From the NCBI GenBank assembly GCA_009760855.2, contig WPIO01000208.1, positions 22,501-86,500 of the forward strand: DNA of 64,000 nucleotides, written 5' to 3'. Positions 1-17,599 of this stretch are shown in pieces. The notes under the pieces are model-generated. The model searched no databases and was not told the DNA's origin. It saw only the letters and a program-made list of their open reading frames with translations. How positions within the stretch are numbered: position 1 is the first letter of the stretch; every line of letters begins with the position of its first letter. Position numbers and translations under genes: made by a program. The DNA comes from Cristatella mucedo. Its lineage: Eukaryota > Bryozoa > Phylactolaemata > Cristatellidae.

Positions 1-45
<45 letters not shown>

Positions 46-47
46 AG
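1..47. repeat. (GGC)n trinucleotide microsatellite
   Basis: About sixteen perfect GGC units open the window. By comparison with the duplicated copy at 7745-7888, this lies in intron 1 of the left lysozyme gene, where the right copy has only a few GGC units. Confidence 0.95.
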
Positions 48-157
48 CCGGCGCTGCACGGCCGCAACGCGATCTTCCGCGGGGGACGGAGAGCGCAGAG
101 TCCAGGGCTTTGCGCGCTCCCGCAGGTAGGCGCGCGCGCGCGGCTGCGCGAGCTCAC

Positions 158-281
158 CGATGCTGCGGACGTTCACGCCGGCGTTGGCGCACAGACAGAC
201 GCCGGACGCCGGGCTGTCGTCGGGCGTCAGGCCCGCAGCCAGCAGGGACAGACACGACACCAAGGTCAGCGCAAGCAGCAT
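158..281 (-). CDS. SH3b/i-type lysozyme-like gene, copy 1, exon 1 only (runs off the left edge)
   Basis: This exon starts at the ATG whose first base is 281 and ends at a G|GTGAGC donor after base 158. It encodes 41 residues plus one base (phase 1). The start MLLALTLVSCLSLLAAG is a signal peptide. It is followed by a short linker and GVCLCANAGVNVRS, the first strand of an SH3b-type domain. Length, intron phase and nearly all residues match exon 1 of the complete gene at 7889-8012, so this is a tandem paralogue transcribed leftwards. Its remaining exons must lie to the left of the window. The frame is open and the donor is intact, so nothing visible makes it a pseudogene. A TATA box sits 77 bases upstream. 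Confidence 0.85.
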
Positions 282-357
282 GATACCGCCAAACCGTTGC
301 CTGTTGCCGAACGTGCAGCGCGCAGTCGGCACAGCCGATAGCGGCTGCTCGCAATCG

Positions 358-365
358 CTTATATA
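358..365 (-). promoter_or_regulatory. TATA box of lysozyme copy 1
   Basis: The minus strand reads TATATAAG, 77 bases upstream of the ATG. The second gene copy has TATTTAAG at the matching place (8092-8099), which supports a real core promoter. Confidence 0.6.
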
Positions 366-991
366 TCAGCTTGAGGGCTTGGCCGCCGACGGCGGCAACG
401 CGAATACTCGAGATAGTGCCACGTGCACGCTACTCTGGCAGTGGCCAAACTCACTTCTGCGAACTGAGAAATGACGGCTCCACTAGCGAGTATCTGGTGT
501 CAGCGTCGCTTTTGGGAGCGGCCGCAGCACGCGGAGGATGACAGCTGCCTCGGGTGAACGAGCGTTTCGGCGCGGGGTGTGAGTTGGCCTTCGTTCCCCG
601 TTGGATCGAGGGCACTCTCACTGTCATCTCAGAGGAGATGCAGATAATCTACTGGGAGAGCTGCATAAATGTACTAATGTGCATTATTAATATGTAGGCT
701 CAAGTTGCTATTGCTGCTGCTGCTTTGGGCGAGACATAAACCTGGCTGATGTGCTAGCAATGCAAGGCTCTTGCAAATTTTCCAATCTCAGAATGGCGTC
801 AATGACAGATTTTTTTGTAGGGTGCAACATTTGGTCTTTTTGTTGTAAATTCCTGCTAATTCTGCTTACTAGAAACTCCAAACTTTCAAGTTTTCAAAGC
901 ATTGAGAAAAAGAGCATTTGTAGGTTTTCTTTAATTTTTCCATCCGCAATGTAGTTGGTTAATAATTAAGGACCCTAGAGAGCAAGTCAAG

Positions 992-1717
992 GATACCACG
1001 TCTAAATTGGTCCATGCATTTGTGACATACCGACTTGATTTCTGTAACTCGCTGTTTACTGGCCCACAGGCATGTGCAATCAGGCGATTACAGCTTGTGC
1101 AAAACTCAGCAGCTAGGTTTGTCTGTCATGAACGTCTCAGTTGCCACATCACACCACTTCTCTCCGATCTGCACTGGCTACCAGTCAAGCAACGGATCAA
1201 CTTCAAAGTTTTGTCACTCACTTTTAGGTCACTTCATTCTTTAGCTCCAGCCTATCTCTCAGATCTACTCCCCAAACAGGCCAAGAGGCGTACCACCCGC
1301 TTTTCGGAACCCAACAGTTTACCACAACCTCGTACAAACCTCAAATCCTTTGGAGACCGTGCATTTAGTTCGTATGCTCCCAAAGCCTGGAACTCTCTCC
1401 CGACTTGCGTCACAACATCCCCTGACTTTACCACATTTAAAAAGAACCTAAAAACACACATATTTAGGACAGCATTTAATGGGTCCCTGTGATTCGTCCT
1501 TCATGTGCTTATGCGTGCTGACACTGTGCATGCTGCCACTAACCACATTTGCATGCTGACCCTGTGCATGTCACCCCTAACCACGTTGTTCATGTTGTTT
1601 ATCAAGCATGATATTACTCACGATTTAATCGCGTTTTCCGTTGCAGCAAATGTAAAGCGCCTAGGAAGACATCGAGTTCTCTGTTGGCGCTTTATCAAGT
1701 GCATTAATATTATTATT
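992..1717 (+). mobile_element. LINE-A (L2-clade) 5'-truncated insertion
   Basis: This is the 3' part of the LINE-A reverse transcriptase reading frame (1007-1492). It contains the C-terminal L2 signature around LHWLPVKQRINFKVL and ends in FGDRAFSSYAPKAWNSLP. A 3' untranslated region and a TTATTATT tail follow. The same insertion point at 8702-8711 is empty. The three bases AAG occur on both sides (989-991 and 1718-1720), consistent with a very short target duplication. Its frame is open for 161 residues, so it is fairly young. Confidence 0.9.
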
Positions 1718-2375
1718 AAGTATCAGAAACCAAAGAAATAGGTATTGCTCTTTTCATTTGTTCGACTTGCCGAGTTTTTAATGCTGAAACGTATTGCACT
1801 TTTGCAGTAAATCAGTCCGCAGAGATTTTGCACGCGGGTCATTATACTTTTTGAATTATGAAGTCGAATAAAATAGTTTACAAACGACAACGTTCGCTTA
1901 GCGCAAACTAACAATAGCCGATAAGCCGAGGATGACGGCTTTACAGTCTTACGGGCAGTTCCTAAATTTTGCCGTCCTCACAAATCTTGGAGAGTGCAAA
2001 TATATTTTAACGCGTAATTGAATGATACGCATGGATTACTCGTCGAGCAATTATGCTCCGTATACCGGTGCAGCTACCGTACAGAATACAAAAAGCATAC
2101 ACAAACAAACGCAAGAGCAAGGAACGTCCATTGCAACCAGACGCGAACCGTTTGAAGGCTGCATTAGCTATGCGACTCAACCTGAGATCCGTGACCATTT
2201 TAGCTGGTGCATGCTGAGGTCTCAAGCATTCCATTTTTGCACTGTTACTCAGAAATAAAATGGGGGTTTTATTAGTGAATAAACTCATTAAGATATAAAG
2301 ATAACGATTACGCTAATAATTTAACTGTAAATCCAAATGGTTGCTCAAATTTAAGGTGTTTCATACGAAACGTAG

Positions 2376-3580
2376 CAGTTTCCAATCACCCGGGAGAACT
2401 TGCCTCGTTTGATTCCCCTGAGCTTTGAGAGCAAACCTGTGCGGCGTAAGTCAGTGCGCGTTACTTTCTGATATCGCACCCAGATTGGCTCTATGCTTGT
2501 TTGAGCAGGCTGTAAAGAATATGTCGCTTGTTTGCTTTTGCATGCGTGACGCCCCATTTATCTCTAACCGCACAGATGTATATTTTCTTTCAAAGAGTTT
2601 TGAAATTCCTAGATTGGCATCAAGTTCTCCTAGGGTGCAATGCAACCAACCTGCTATTATTATTATTATTATATACTGAAAAAGGCGCTTCCCTGAGTAG
2701 ACAAAGCAAAGATGAGGAGTCGGGTTAACGGGGAGCTCGTGACATTGACATCCGTCATCGTAAAGAATGTGCATACGGGAAATTGCAAATTTCAAATGTA
2801 TTGCACAGTATTACAGTTCAAAGGTAGCTAGTCAGGCACACAGTCAGAGTTGACAGCAGCCGCATAATTAGTAATGCAGGCATAAGAGTCAGCATAAGAG
2901 AGAGCAGCATAAGAGCAGAGTAGCAAAGCAGCTTATCCAGCAGCTGAGCAGCAGTCCGCAGTCTCAACGGTTTGCACAGGATCAGCGTCGAAGCAAAATA
3001 CCACATTCACATGCTCCGCTGTCGCCAAAAGCGGTGCCAGCCTAATGGCTACTTTGTTCCTCAAATTTTCGATCGAGGCTGAGGGGCAGAAAGACAGCAC
3101 GTTAAAGCAACCGGCCCCACCTTGTCGTAAAAATCGTTAAGTCTAGAATCCTCTTACATCGGGTTTCCAGATTGAAAAAGGGGTAGCTTCCACCATGGCG
3201 TGCGCCAGTATAAATTGATCATCTAATCATAGTTGGCATCTTCTGAATTAAGTGTAGTAAGTCAAATCCTGCTGCAGTCAATAGCACTCTTCAAGTCCTG
3301 GCTTCGTAGGCATCTCAGCTATATTTTCAGCAGGCATATGATCAGTGGTGACACTCATGTGAGATTCTTCGAACACTTTCTTCAGACACGCATTCGAGGT
3401 AAAAATCGCTTCGCGTACAGCACATCTATGCATCCTGAGGCTGCTTACCTGGGACTCAGTATTCTCAAACTTTTTGGGATGAGCCTTGAATTAAAGTTTG
3501 ATTATGGTTTGTATTATGCTGTGCATTCATTTTCTTTTCGGGTTAATATTAGTTCGGGTTAAAGTTCATTAAAGTTAAAA
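2376..3580. other. Unassigned non-coding stretch
   Basis: I see no gene here. There is a short (ATT)n run near 2656-2675 and a run of imperfect AGCA/CATAAGAG repeats at about 2850-2960. The longest open frame (3233-3562, plus strand, 109 codons) shows no recognisable domain. Confidence 0.4.
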
Positions 3581-3722
3581 GTTAAAGTTCGGGTTAACAT
3601 TAGTTAACCATTGCTCCTAATTTACAGATGTTCGATGTAGGAGTTATAAAAGTTAAAGTTCGGGTTAACATTAGTTAACCATTGCTCCTAATTTACAGAT
3701 GTTCGATGTAGGAGTTTTATTT
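3581..3722. repeat. Tandem duplication, 71-bp unit, two copies
   Basis: The block beginning GTTAAAGTTCGGGTTAACAT is repeated almost perfectly with a period of 71 bases. A decayed third piece, GGGTTAATATTAGTTCGGG, lies just upstream near 3540-3560. Confidence 0.9.
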
Positions 3723-3895
3723 CTGTAGACAAGGCAGTTACCTCAGCTTTCAAGCACCTCAAAATCTCGGTCCTAATAAGATTTAATCCAGCCAACATAG
3801 AAAGAAATACTTAATGTGCAATCCTCACGAATATATTCGCTACCAATGAAACTAGCACTAGATCGCTGCTATAGTGAAAGCGTCGCAGAATATTA

Positions 3896-3901
3896 TTTAT
3901 T
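3896..3901 (-). promoter_or_regulatory. Probable polyadenylation signal of the lysozyme gene
   Basis: AATAAA on the minus strand lies about 100 bases downstream of the lysozyme stop codon (4002-4004). Confidence 0.5.
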
Positions 3902-4001
3902 ATTTTTAAATCACCGTGAAAATGCGAAGCATGGCGGCTATTCCTAGGAGCAAGAAAAAGCCGCTTCAACGACCAATCGAATCTGAGGAATATCGCAGTG
4001 C

Positions 4002-8012
<4,011 letters not shown>

Positions 8013-8091
8013 GATACCGCCTAACCGTGGTCTTAATTGCCGAAACCTGCAGCGCGAAGTCGGTATTGCCGATGGCGGCTGCTCGCACTCG

Positions 8092-8099
8092 CTTAAATA
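8092..8099 (-). promoter_or_regulatory. TATA box of the complete lysozyme gene
   Basis: The minus strand reads TATTTAAG, 80 bases upstream of the ATG at 8012, at the same relative place as TATATAAG in copy 1. Confidence 0.6.
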
Positions 8100-9287
8100 G
8101 CGGCCGGGCGGCGGGCGACGACAGCATCGATGCGCACGCGCAGGATTTCTGATAGCGTCCAGGGCTCGCTACTCTGGAAGAGGCTATCCCCACTTCTAGG
8201 AACCGAGAAGTGGTGGCTCCACTAGCGAGTGTCTGGTGTCAGCCGAGCGGCCGCAGCACGCGGAGGATGGCAGCAGCCGTGCGCGTGCACGAGCGTTTCG
8301 GCGCGGGGTGCGAGTTGGCCTTCGTTTCCCCGTTGGATCGAGGGCGCTCTCACTGACATCTCAGAGGAGATGCAGATAATCCACGAGGAGAGCTGCATTT
8401 ATGCACTAATACAGGCTCAAGTTTCTACTGCTGCTGCTATGGGCAAGACCCAACCCAGGCTGATGTGCTAGCAATGCAAGGCTCTCGCAAATTTTCAAAT
8501 CCCAGAATAGTGTAAATGACAGTCTTTTTTTGTCGGGTGCAAAACTTGGTCTCTTCGTTATCGATTCCTGCTATTGCTGCTTCTTACTAGTAACTCCAAA
8601 CGTTCCAGTTTTCAAAGCTTTGAGGAAAAGCAGTGACTCGCATTTTTCTAGCTTCTTTCTATTCGCAATACAATTGCTGAATAATTAAGAACCGCAGAGA
8701 GCAAGTCAAGTGATCAGCAATCAAAGTAATGGCGGGTCGCTCTTTACTTTCACTCGATTCACTGAGATTTTTAAACTAAAACCTATTATAGTCTAGCAGT
8801 AAATCAATACGCAGAGATTTCTCACGAGGGTCATTGATTTTTATAAATTACGAAGTCAAATAAAATAGTTTACAAATGACTACGTTAGCTTTAGCGTTAG
8901 AATAATGGCCGATAGGCCGAGGATGACGGTATTATACAGTCTTACGGGCAGTTGCCAAATTTTGCCGTCCTCACAAATCTTAGCGACAATATATAGCAAA
9001 TATATTAGTTTTATCATAAAAGATATATGTTACCAAATATATTTTAGCATGTAATTGAATGATACGCACGGATTACTCGTCGTGCAGACATGCTCCAAAC
9101 GGCACTGCTATGGTACACAAACATGCACAAAGAAGGAACATTATCGATTGCAACCAGACGCGAACCGTTTGATGACGCCATTAGCTAATGCGACTCAACT
9201 TGGGTCCGTGGCAATTTCTGCTGGTGCATGCTGGAATCTCAAGGTTAAGTTTCTTGCCAAGCTACTTAGGCAAGATTGGAGGTTTTA

Positions 9288-9470
9288 TAATAATAATAAT
9301 AATAATTCACTTGATAAAGCGCCCTCAGAGAACTTAATCTCTCTCTAGGCGCTTCACATTTGCTGCAAAGCGAAATGCAATTGAATGGTAAGTAAAATCA
9401 TGCTTGAAAAACAAACAAAATGAATAACATGGTTAGGGGTGACAAGCACAGCGTCAGCGTGCAAGTAATG
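9288..9470 (-). mobile_element. LINE-A 3' end fragment
   Basis: An (ATA)n tail is followed by the conserved LINE-A 3' terminus, TTGATAAAGCGCCCTCAGAG in plus-strand orientation, and its 3' untranslated region. It has no coding part. Confidence 0.85.
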
Positions 9471-9941
9471 AGTGTATTGCACTCCTTGAGGCACGAAAAA
9501 AAAGAGCTGGCACGCGAATTGTAATGCTGCTCTGGGTAGGTGTTCAAATTTAGGATATTTAGTACGAAATGCATCGCAGATTGAATGAAGAATAGATGAA
9601 TACATGACTCTAATTTATGTGGTTTTTTCACGAATAGCTCCTCAGTAAAGAAGTGCAGTATCTAAAGGCGCACGCGAAGTGGCGGAGAGCCAGAATTTTC
9701 ACTGCTAGGGGGTGAGACTAGCGAAACATTTTTGTGGGTGAGGGCGAGACTAGTACGACTTTCAAGTAGACGAGGCTATGATCGCAATCAATTAATGAAA
9801 AATTATAGCGGACATTCGCAGTGTTCATTCAACGCGAACTCGGCGGTTGCTCAATTAGGGAAACTAAAGCATAATTTCTTGGTTGGTGACGGTCCCGGGG
9901 CGTAGGAGTAGGAGCGGTCCAGCTTTCTGCGCCGCTGCTGC

Positions 9942-10250
9942 GCGTGTGTGTGTGTGCGTGCGTGCGTGTGTGTGTGTGTTTGTGTGTGTGCGTGCGTGCG
10001 CGTGCGTGTGTGTGTGCGTGCGTGCGTGTGTGTGTGCGTGCGTGTGCGCGTGCGTGTGTGCGTGCGTGCGTGCGTGTGCGTGCGTGCGTGCCTGTGTGCG
10101 TGTGTGTGAGTGTGTGCGTGCGTGTTTGTGTTTGTGTGTGTGTGTGTGTGTTTGCGTGCCTGTGTGCGTGCATGTGCGTGTGTGCGTGTGCGTGTGTGTG
10201 TGTGTGTGTTTGTGCGTGTGTGTGCGCGTGCGTGCGTGCGTGTGTGTGTG

Positions 10251-10302
<52 letters not shown>

Positions 10303-10318
10303 TGTGCCTGTGTTTGTG
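9942..10318. repeat. (GT)n/(CGTG)n microsatellite
   Basis: About 380 bases of GT repeats with many GCGTGC and TTTGTG variants. The long Cys-Val and Thr-His reading frames here are artefacts of the repeat. Confidence 0.95.
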
Positions 10319-12707
<2,389 letters not shown>

Positions 12708-12839
12708 CATTCATATACAAAAATATGGATATGTATACCTGATATACACAGACAATATTAAGTCATGTTAAGTGATATTAAATTTAATGAAGGTATTATT
12801 CTTATAAGTGAGGCTTGCTGATATAATAGCCACATTTTA

Positions 12840-13240
12840 CAGCTGCTAGCAAGCCTATACGGATATATCGCCCACCGCTTGCAGTAAACAATGCAAGATT
12901 GGCCTCTGCAAGACTCGAACCCACCAAAGGCGAAGCCAGGATTGGAGTGCCGGGTTGGCACGGCGGTGGGTCTGGTTGCAGCAGGCCCCTCTATAAAGAG
13001 GGTCTGGGAGCGCCCCCCCCCAACGCCTGCGGCAAGCGAAAATTTGGCCGAAATGGCCGGTCAGATGGGCCACTGCCACTGGTCGCCCGACCGCGTGTCA
13101 GACTCGGCGCCCACCTACTAACTCATTGGTGGCAGGTACCACTGAAGGCAGAGATGACAGTTGCCCTGACATCGCTGGCTTCGCTGCTAGAACCCACGAC
13201 CGAGGTCGTGAAGAGCGAGCACCTCATCTTATCCCTGGAC
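12840..13240 (-). repeat. Decayed tRNA-derived repeat fragments
   Basis: On the minus strand, GGTTCGAGTC near 12913-12923 matches a B box. Nearby, CTGCAAGCGGTGGGCGATA resembles the body of the SINE at 21129-21300. At about 13188-13225, CTTCACGACCTCGGTCGTGG resembles its head. The order is disturbed, so this may be two overlapping fragments. Confidence 0.35.
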
Positions 13241-13318
13241 TACGATATAAGATACACGCAAGGCGTCCTAGCCATTTATTATTTCCGGCTCTCTCATATG
13301 TATATGTATGTATATGTA

Positions 13319-13790
13319 CTTCCTTCAGTAACTCCACAAAGTCATAAAGACCATGCGGGCGTTACGCAGGAGAGTTTTGTATAGCACACTCACAGCCTAA
13401 GCGGCTTTCGGTACGCATTCGGTAGCCAACAGACTTCGTCTCACGCAACAAAGAGAAAGTGGGAAGCATAGCAGAGTCAGGAGAGCAGTTGAGGTAGTGA
13501 GTAGCATAGAAGTAGCAGTTCAGGACCGCTGAAAAAGATGTGCCATAGTCGGCAGTTGGAGAGTAGATGTCCTTGCGTAAGAATTGTGGAAGCGAGTTCC
13601 ACAGTCTAGGACCTGCAGAGCTAAAGCTTCTGTCGCCAACTGCCTTTAAGAGGAGGAATGGGACAGCTAATTTATTGTCCACACAGGACCTGAGGGCGCG
13701 AACAGGCTGAAACTGATGCAGCAGTTCAGCTAGGTACGAAGGAGCCAAGCCGTGGCGGGCCTTGTGGGTCTCTCCCCTTATATTCCGAGT
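13319..13790 (-). mobile_element. LINE-B 3' fragment (left member of a head-to-head pair)
   Basis: The minus strand encodes the C-terminal end of a CR1/L2-group reverse transcriptase protein (HGLAPSYLAELLHQ, then RSFSSAGPRLWNSLPQFL). The LINE-B 3' untranslated block follows, including AACTCTCCTGCGTAACGCCC. Its tail is replaced by a TATG-rich stretch. Confidence 0.8.
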
Positions 13791-13794
13791 TAGT

Positions 13795-14117
13795 GACAGA
13801 AGCGTATGCTCTGCAGTTCCTAGACTGTGGAACTCACTTCCGGAATTCATACTCGATGACATACTTTCCTGCTTCCGACCGGCACATTCTTTCTTTCCGC
13901 CCTGAGCCGTTAGTTCCACGCTACTCGCTACCTTAACTTCTCTCCTAAATCACATGTGCTTCTCACTTTCTCTTAGTTGCGTGACATGAAGTCTGTTGAT
14001 TGTCGAATGCGTACCGAAAGCCACTAAGGCTTTGAGTGCACTATGCAAAACTCTCCTGCTTAAAACCTACATAGTCATTGTCGCTCTGTAGAGTTACAGA
14101 CGGAATTACATTACAGC
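13795..14117 (+). mobile_element. LINE-B 3' fragment (right member of the pair)
   Basis: This is the same 3' region in plus orientation, ending GTTACAGACGGAATTACATT. It is clearly diverged from the left member by eye, so it is a separate insertion rather than a recent copy of its neighbour. Confidence 0.8.
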
Positions 14118-14769
14118 CTTTCAGGACGGGAAACTGCAGTAGATGGAATGCGTGGATGTGACGATGCAGCTGTAGGAATGCCAGAACGTGACACTACATT
14201 CAACGGAATGCCAGAACATCGGTCTTTAAAAACTTTTGGCTTGGTGACGCATGCATCTCCCGAACTAAACGCAATGCCAACGGCCTTGCTGTTCCACCGT
14301 CGCACATCACTGCAGCATGAAAACAATGAGATATAGTGCTTTCGTGAATATACGCTCGTCGTGGTGCGGCTGCTGCTCAGAAAATGTGAGCTGGCAATGC
14401 AAGTCATTAAACCGATTCCGCTAATTTATATCTGCAATATTTTTTGCATACAATACGTGACTATTAACGTCTGGCACTGCTTTAGAGATGACATTTTAGC
14501 TTATTATTATTATTATTATGTTATATTTATTATTTGATTACTATTATTTATTTTCAATTACATTATTATTATTATTATTATTTTAGCTTAATTGGCTTAT
14601 TGCTACGAAAAAACGCTCCTCACTTTGTTGCTGAGACCACGTTTAGTTTTATGAATACTCTGTCAGAAAAATTGATTATGCATTGATCAACTGTATCTCT
14701 CCCACTATTTATACCATTTAAGCAGTCAATAAACATTTTTGATGTCAGCATCAGTACCATGACTTGTAT
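14118..14769. other. Unassigned stretch with (ATT)n runs
   Basis: No gene is visible. There are two short tandem CCAGAA/GGAATG-type repeats (about 14140-14220) and (ATT)n runs at 14500-14582. Confidence 0.4.
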
Positions 14770-15010
14770 TTTAGCCAGTTTGTCCTTCGTGTGCTTATGC
14801 ATGCTGACACTGCTCATTCTACCACTAACCATATTTACATGTTAACACTGTGCATGTCAACTATACCATGTCATGCTAGTTGACATTGTGACTTTTACCA
14901 CTAATTATTTGATCATGTTTCCCTTTTAAGCACATATAAGTGCCTAGAAAACAATTAAATTCTCCGAGGGCGCTATAGGAATGTATTAATATTGTTGACT
15001 ATTATTCTTG
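14770..15010 (+). mobile_element. LINE-A 3' untranslated fragment, old
   Basis: It begins near TTGTCCTTCGTGTGCTTATG, continues with the CATGCTGACAC repeats of the LINE-A 3' UTR, and ends in a decayed terminus (CTCCGAGGGCGCTATAGG) before a TATTATTCTTG tail. Confidence 0.7.
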
Positions 15011-16912
15011 TTATTGCAATGAACACCAAATATAAAGAGCCTTTTTGCCCATGTTTTGCAAGTTCCCCATAATAAGAGCACAACGTGCAATTTATTTACA
15101 AGTACATAAGCATGCGATTTCCTATACACAGGATAGGTATTGAATCCCTTGGCATCCAATACGGTGGTTCTGATGCTAATTGACGGAAGAGTACTTTATG
15201 TGGAAAGCAGTTCCCTTTGAGCCACGTATTACCATCTGCACCTGGATTTAATAGGTTTTGCTTCTCGTATCTCCTTAAAACGCAATAGAACAGAAAATTT
15301 TATTCCTAAGCCGGATGCAAATAAAACCTGTAGCCTCCTAAGCTACAACGCGCGTCGGCGCTAGATAAAACACAGGCACCTGGAGTGCTACGTTAGCAAG
15401 CGACCGGTGACAGTGATTGTCATTACTCATTCATCGTATCAGTACCTGACTATAATCGAATCAAGTTAGGTTGTTAAAAAATGAATAATGTATCACCGCA
15501 ATAATTAATTATTTTGATAATACAGCACTACTTAGTCAATACTTAATAATTATAATTACCCAGTTGAAAGTCGTTTGCGGCCGATTCGCTAGATCGCCGA
15601 TGAGCAAAACAGAAGCTATTTTTTAAAGACAAGCGATTCAAGTCGAAGGCTGTACAATAACTTTCATGTTAAGCATGCTCGGCGTGCGTTGCGGCTGCAT
15701 TTGACGTCGAGCTCGATCTTTTACTATAAATGCAAGACTGACGTCCTACTGCTGCGTAAAATGCGCGACTATTAAAAAGTGAGTCACCACGATGCCCACA
15801 CTGAATTTGATTTCCGCACAGGTGACACTCTCGGGTCCATCTGCGCAATGATACTTACGGGCCTACTAGCTCCACAGATTTTATAAACTTACGCGTGCCA
15901 TTTTTGCCGAAATTCATATTTGCCAGGTATCTTACTATCTGAAATTGTATGAAGCGACAAAGTGAAAAGTTATGAGCAACATCAGCATCACTCAGAAACC
16001 GAAAAGCCTTACTAACAAGTTATAGAAAGCTTTCATGGCGCCTGCAGTCCTTGTATTCTGTCGCAAATAGGTAATCTTTCACTAAGTATTCAGGCATTAT
16101 TAGCTCATGGTTACACAGAAAGCTGGTTCGAGGTTTCGTCTTAAGTTTCTGACATATTAAATTCCGCTACTCTCTTAATGCATGTCGTCTTTTCCGTAAA
16201 ACAAGATATGGTCTTCCTCGGTGCCAAACTCTTCAACTCGGGTTGTGTATCGACGAATGTCGTAAGTGTGACGCTTCGCTAGTCTTCCGTGTCCCCGCAC
16301 TGCATGGCCGTCAAACCTCGACTCGACGTTTCGACCCGTCACTCACTTTCAGGTCCATTAATTCTCTCGCTTTTAGATTCGAACTGTTCAAATCCGCGCT
16401 TTTCTTGATCGCTTACCTCCGCCTGTAGCCTATCCGAAATCACTCAGTGACCGTGCCTTTATTTATTATGCACCTCAATCCTCGAAATCTACTGACTAAT
16501 CGATACTTCTTCCGATTAGACAAAGTTTAGGGCAAACTTACTACCCCCTGTTTCTCAGCACAACTACTTTCTTATATTACATTTAGTTGTAAACATGTTT
16601 TTTTGAGTTGATGTTTCTTATAAGAATATCTGGCATTGAACGACTGAGTGCGAGCTCTTACACTGAGGTGATGCCTGTATTCAGATGGTCGTGCTGCAAT
16701 TCCATCCACATTCAGCCTCTTTTGTTTCCGGTGAGCGCGTGATTGGCATCGTAGCCCAGCTGTCGTACTTATATTTCTGTTTCAATTGCAGTGAATAGGC
16801 AAAAACACGCTGTCTAACTGGACTTGTGAAACCCAAAAATAATTTGATACGGTAAAGCGGCAGATAAGGTCGGCATTGGGTGAGTTCACTAGTAGCGGGT
16901 GCTTTGCGAGAT
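15011..16912. other. Unassigned AT-rich stretch
   Basis: I see no gene, RNA or repeat that I can name. At 16290-16470 the plus strand faintly resembles the C-terminal part of an L2-type element, but too weakly to call. Confidence 0.35.
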
Positions 16913-17545
16913 GTAATGTAATGTATCTCCGTCAGTAACTCTATAAAGTCATAAAGGCCATGTGGGTGTTACGCAGGAGAGTTTTGTTTAGCCCACTCCC
17001 AGCCTAAGCGGCTTTCGGTAGGCATTCGGTAGCCATCACACTTCGTCTCACTCAACAAAGAGAAAGTGGAAGCATAGTAGAGTCAGGAGAGCAGTTGAGG
17101 TAGTGAGTAGCATGGAAGTAGCAGCTCAGGACCGCTGAAAAGGATGTGCCATAGTCGGCAGTAGGAGAGTAGTTGTCATTGCGTAAGAATTGTGGAAGCG
17201 AGTTCCACCATCTAGGACCTGCAAAGCTAAAGCTTCTGACGCCAACTGTCTTTAAGCGCAGGAATGGAACAGCTAATTTATTGTCGACACAGGACCTGAG
17301 GGCGCGAGCAGGCTGAGACTGATGCAGCAGTTCAGCTAGGTACGAAGGAGCCAAGCCGTGGTGGGCTTTCAGGGTCAGCGTAAGAGCTCTGCTCTGTATC
17401 CGTCGCTCAACCGGCATCCATCCTAGCTCTTTTAGCCAAGGAGACACGAGATCTAAATGAAAGCTATGAGTAACCTCACACGAAGACAATAAATTTACAT
17501 AGAATGCATCGCTACCTAATAAATTAATTGCACCCTCCATGCAAT
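16913..17545 (-). mobile_element. LINE-B 3' fragment with coding C-terminus
   Basis: Minus strand. The tail at 16913-16924 reads (ATTAC)n in element orientation. The frame 17540-17052 encodes 162 residues, including LKELGWMPVERRIQ, SYLAELLHQ and RSFSFAGPRWWNSLPQFL. This is typical of the region after the RT domain in CR1/L2-group LINEs. The RT core itself is missing because the copy is truncated at its 5' end. Confidence 0.85.
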
Positions 17546-17599
17546 GAGAAATCGGGAATATCGCGGGAGACCTTGGATGCCAGGCTGACCTTGCTGACC

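Larger units (their letters stand above)
1..2375. repeat. Left unit of a tandem segmental duplication
   Basis: This stretch aligns base by base with 7780-9580: intron 1, exon 1 and promoter of the lysozyme gene, then about 1 kb of upstream DNA. Differences are the (GGC)n expansion at 1-47, a LINE-A insertion at 992-1717 that only this unit has, and a LINE-A fragment near 9288-9470 that only the other unit has. Similarity fades beyond about 2375/9580. The block at 557-650 (8297-8385 in the other unit) is especially well conserved. Confidence 0.85.

Noticed and set aside
154-354. Reading frame 354-154 on the minus strand as the protein of the left gene
   Set aside because: It is out of frame with the signal peptide and SH3b strand encoded at 281-158, which have a proper donor and a matching paralogue.
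13319-14117. Twin priming (5' inversion) as the origin of the head-to-head LINE-B pair
   Set aside because: Twin priming joins different, non-overlapping parts of one element; here both arms contain the same 3' region and they are diverged.
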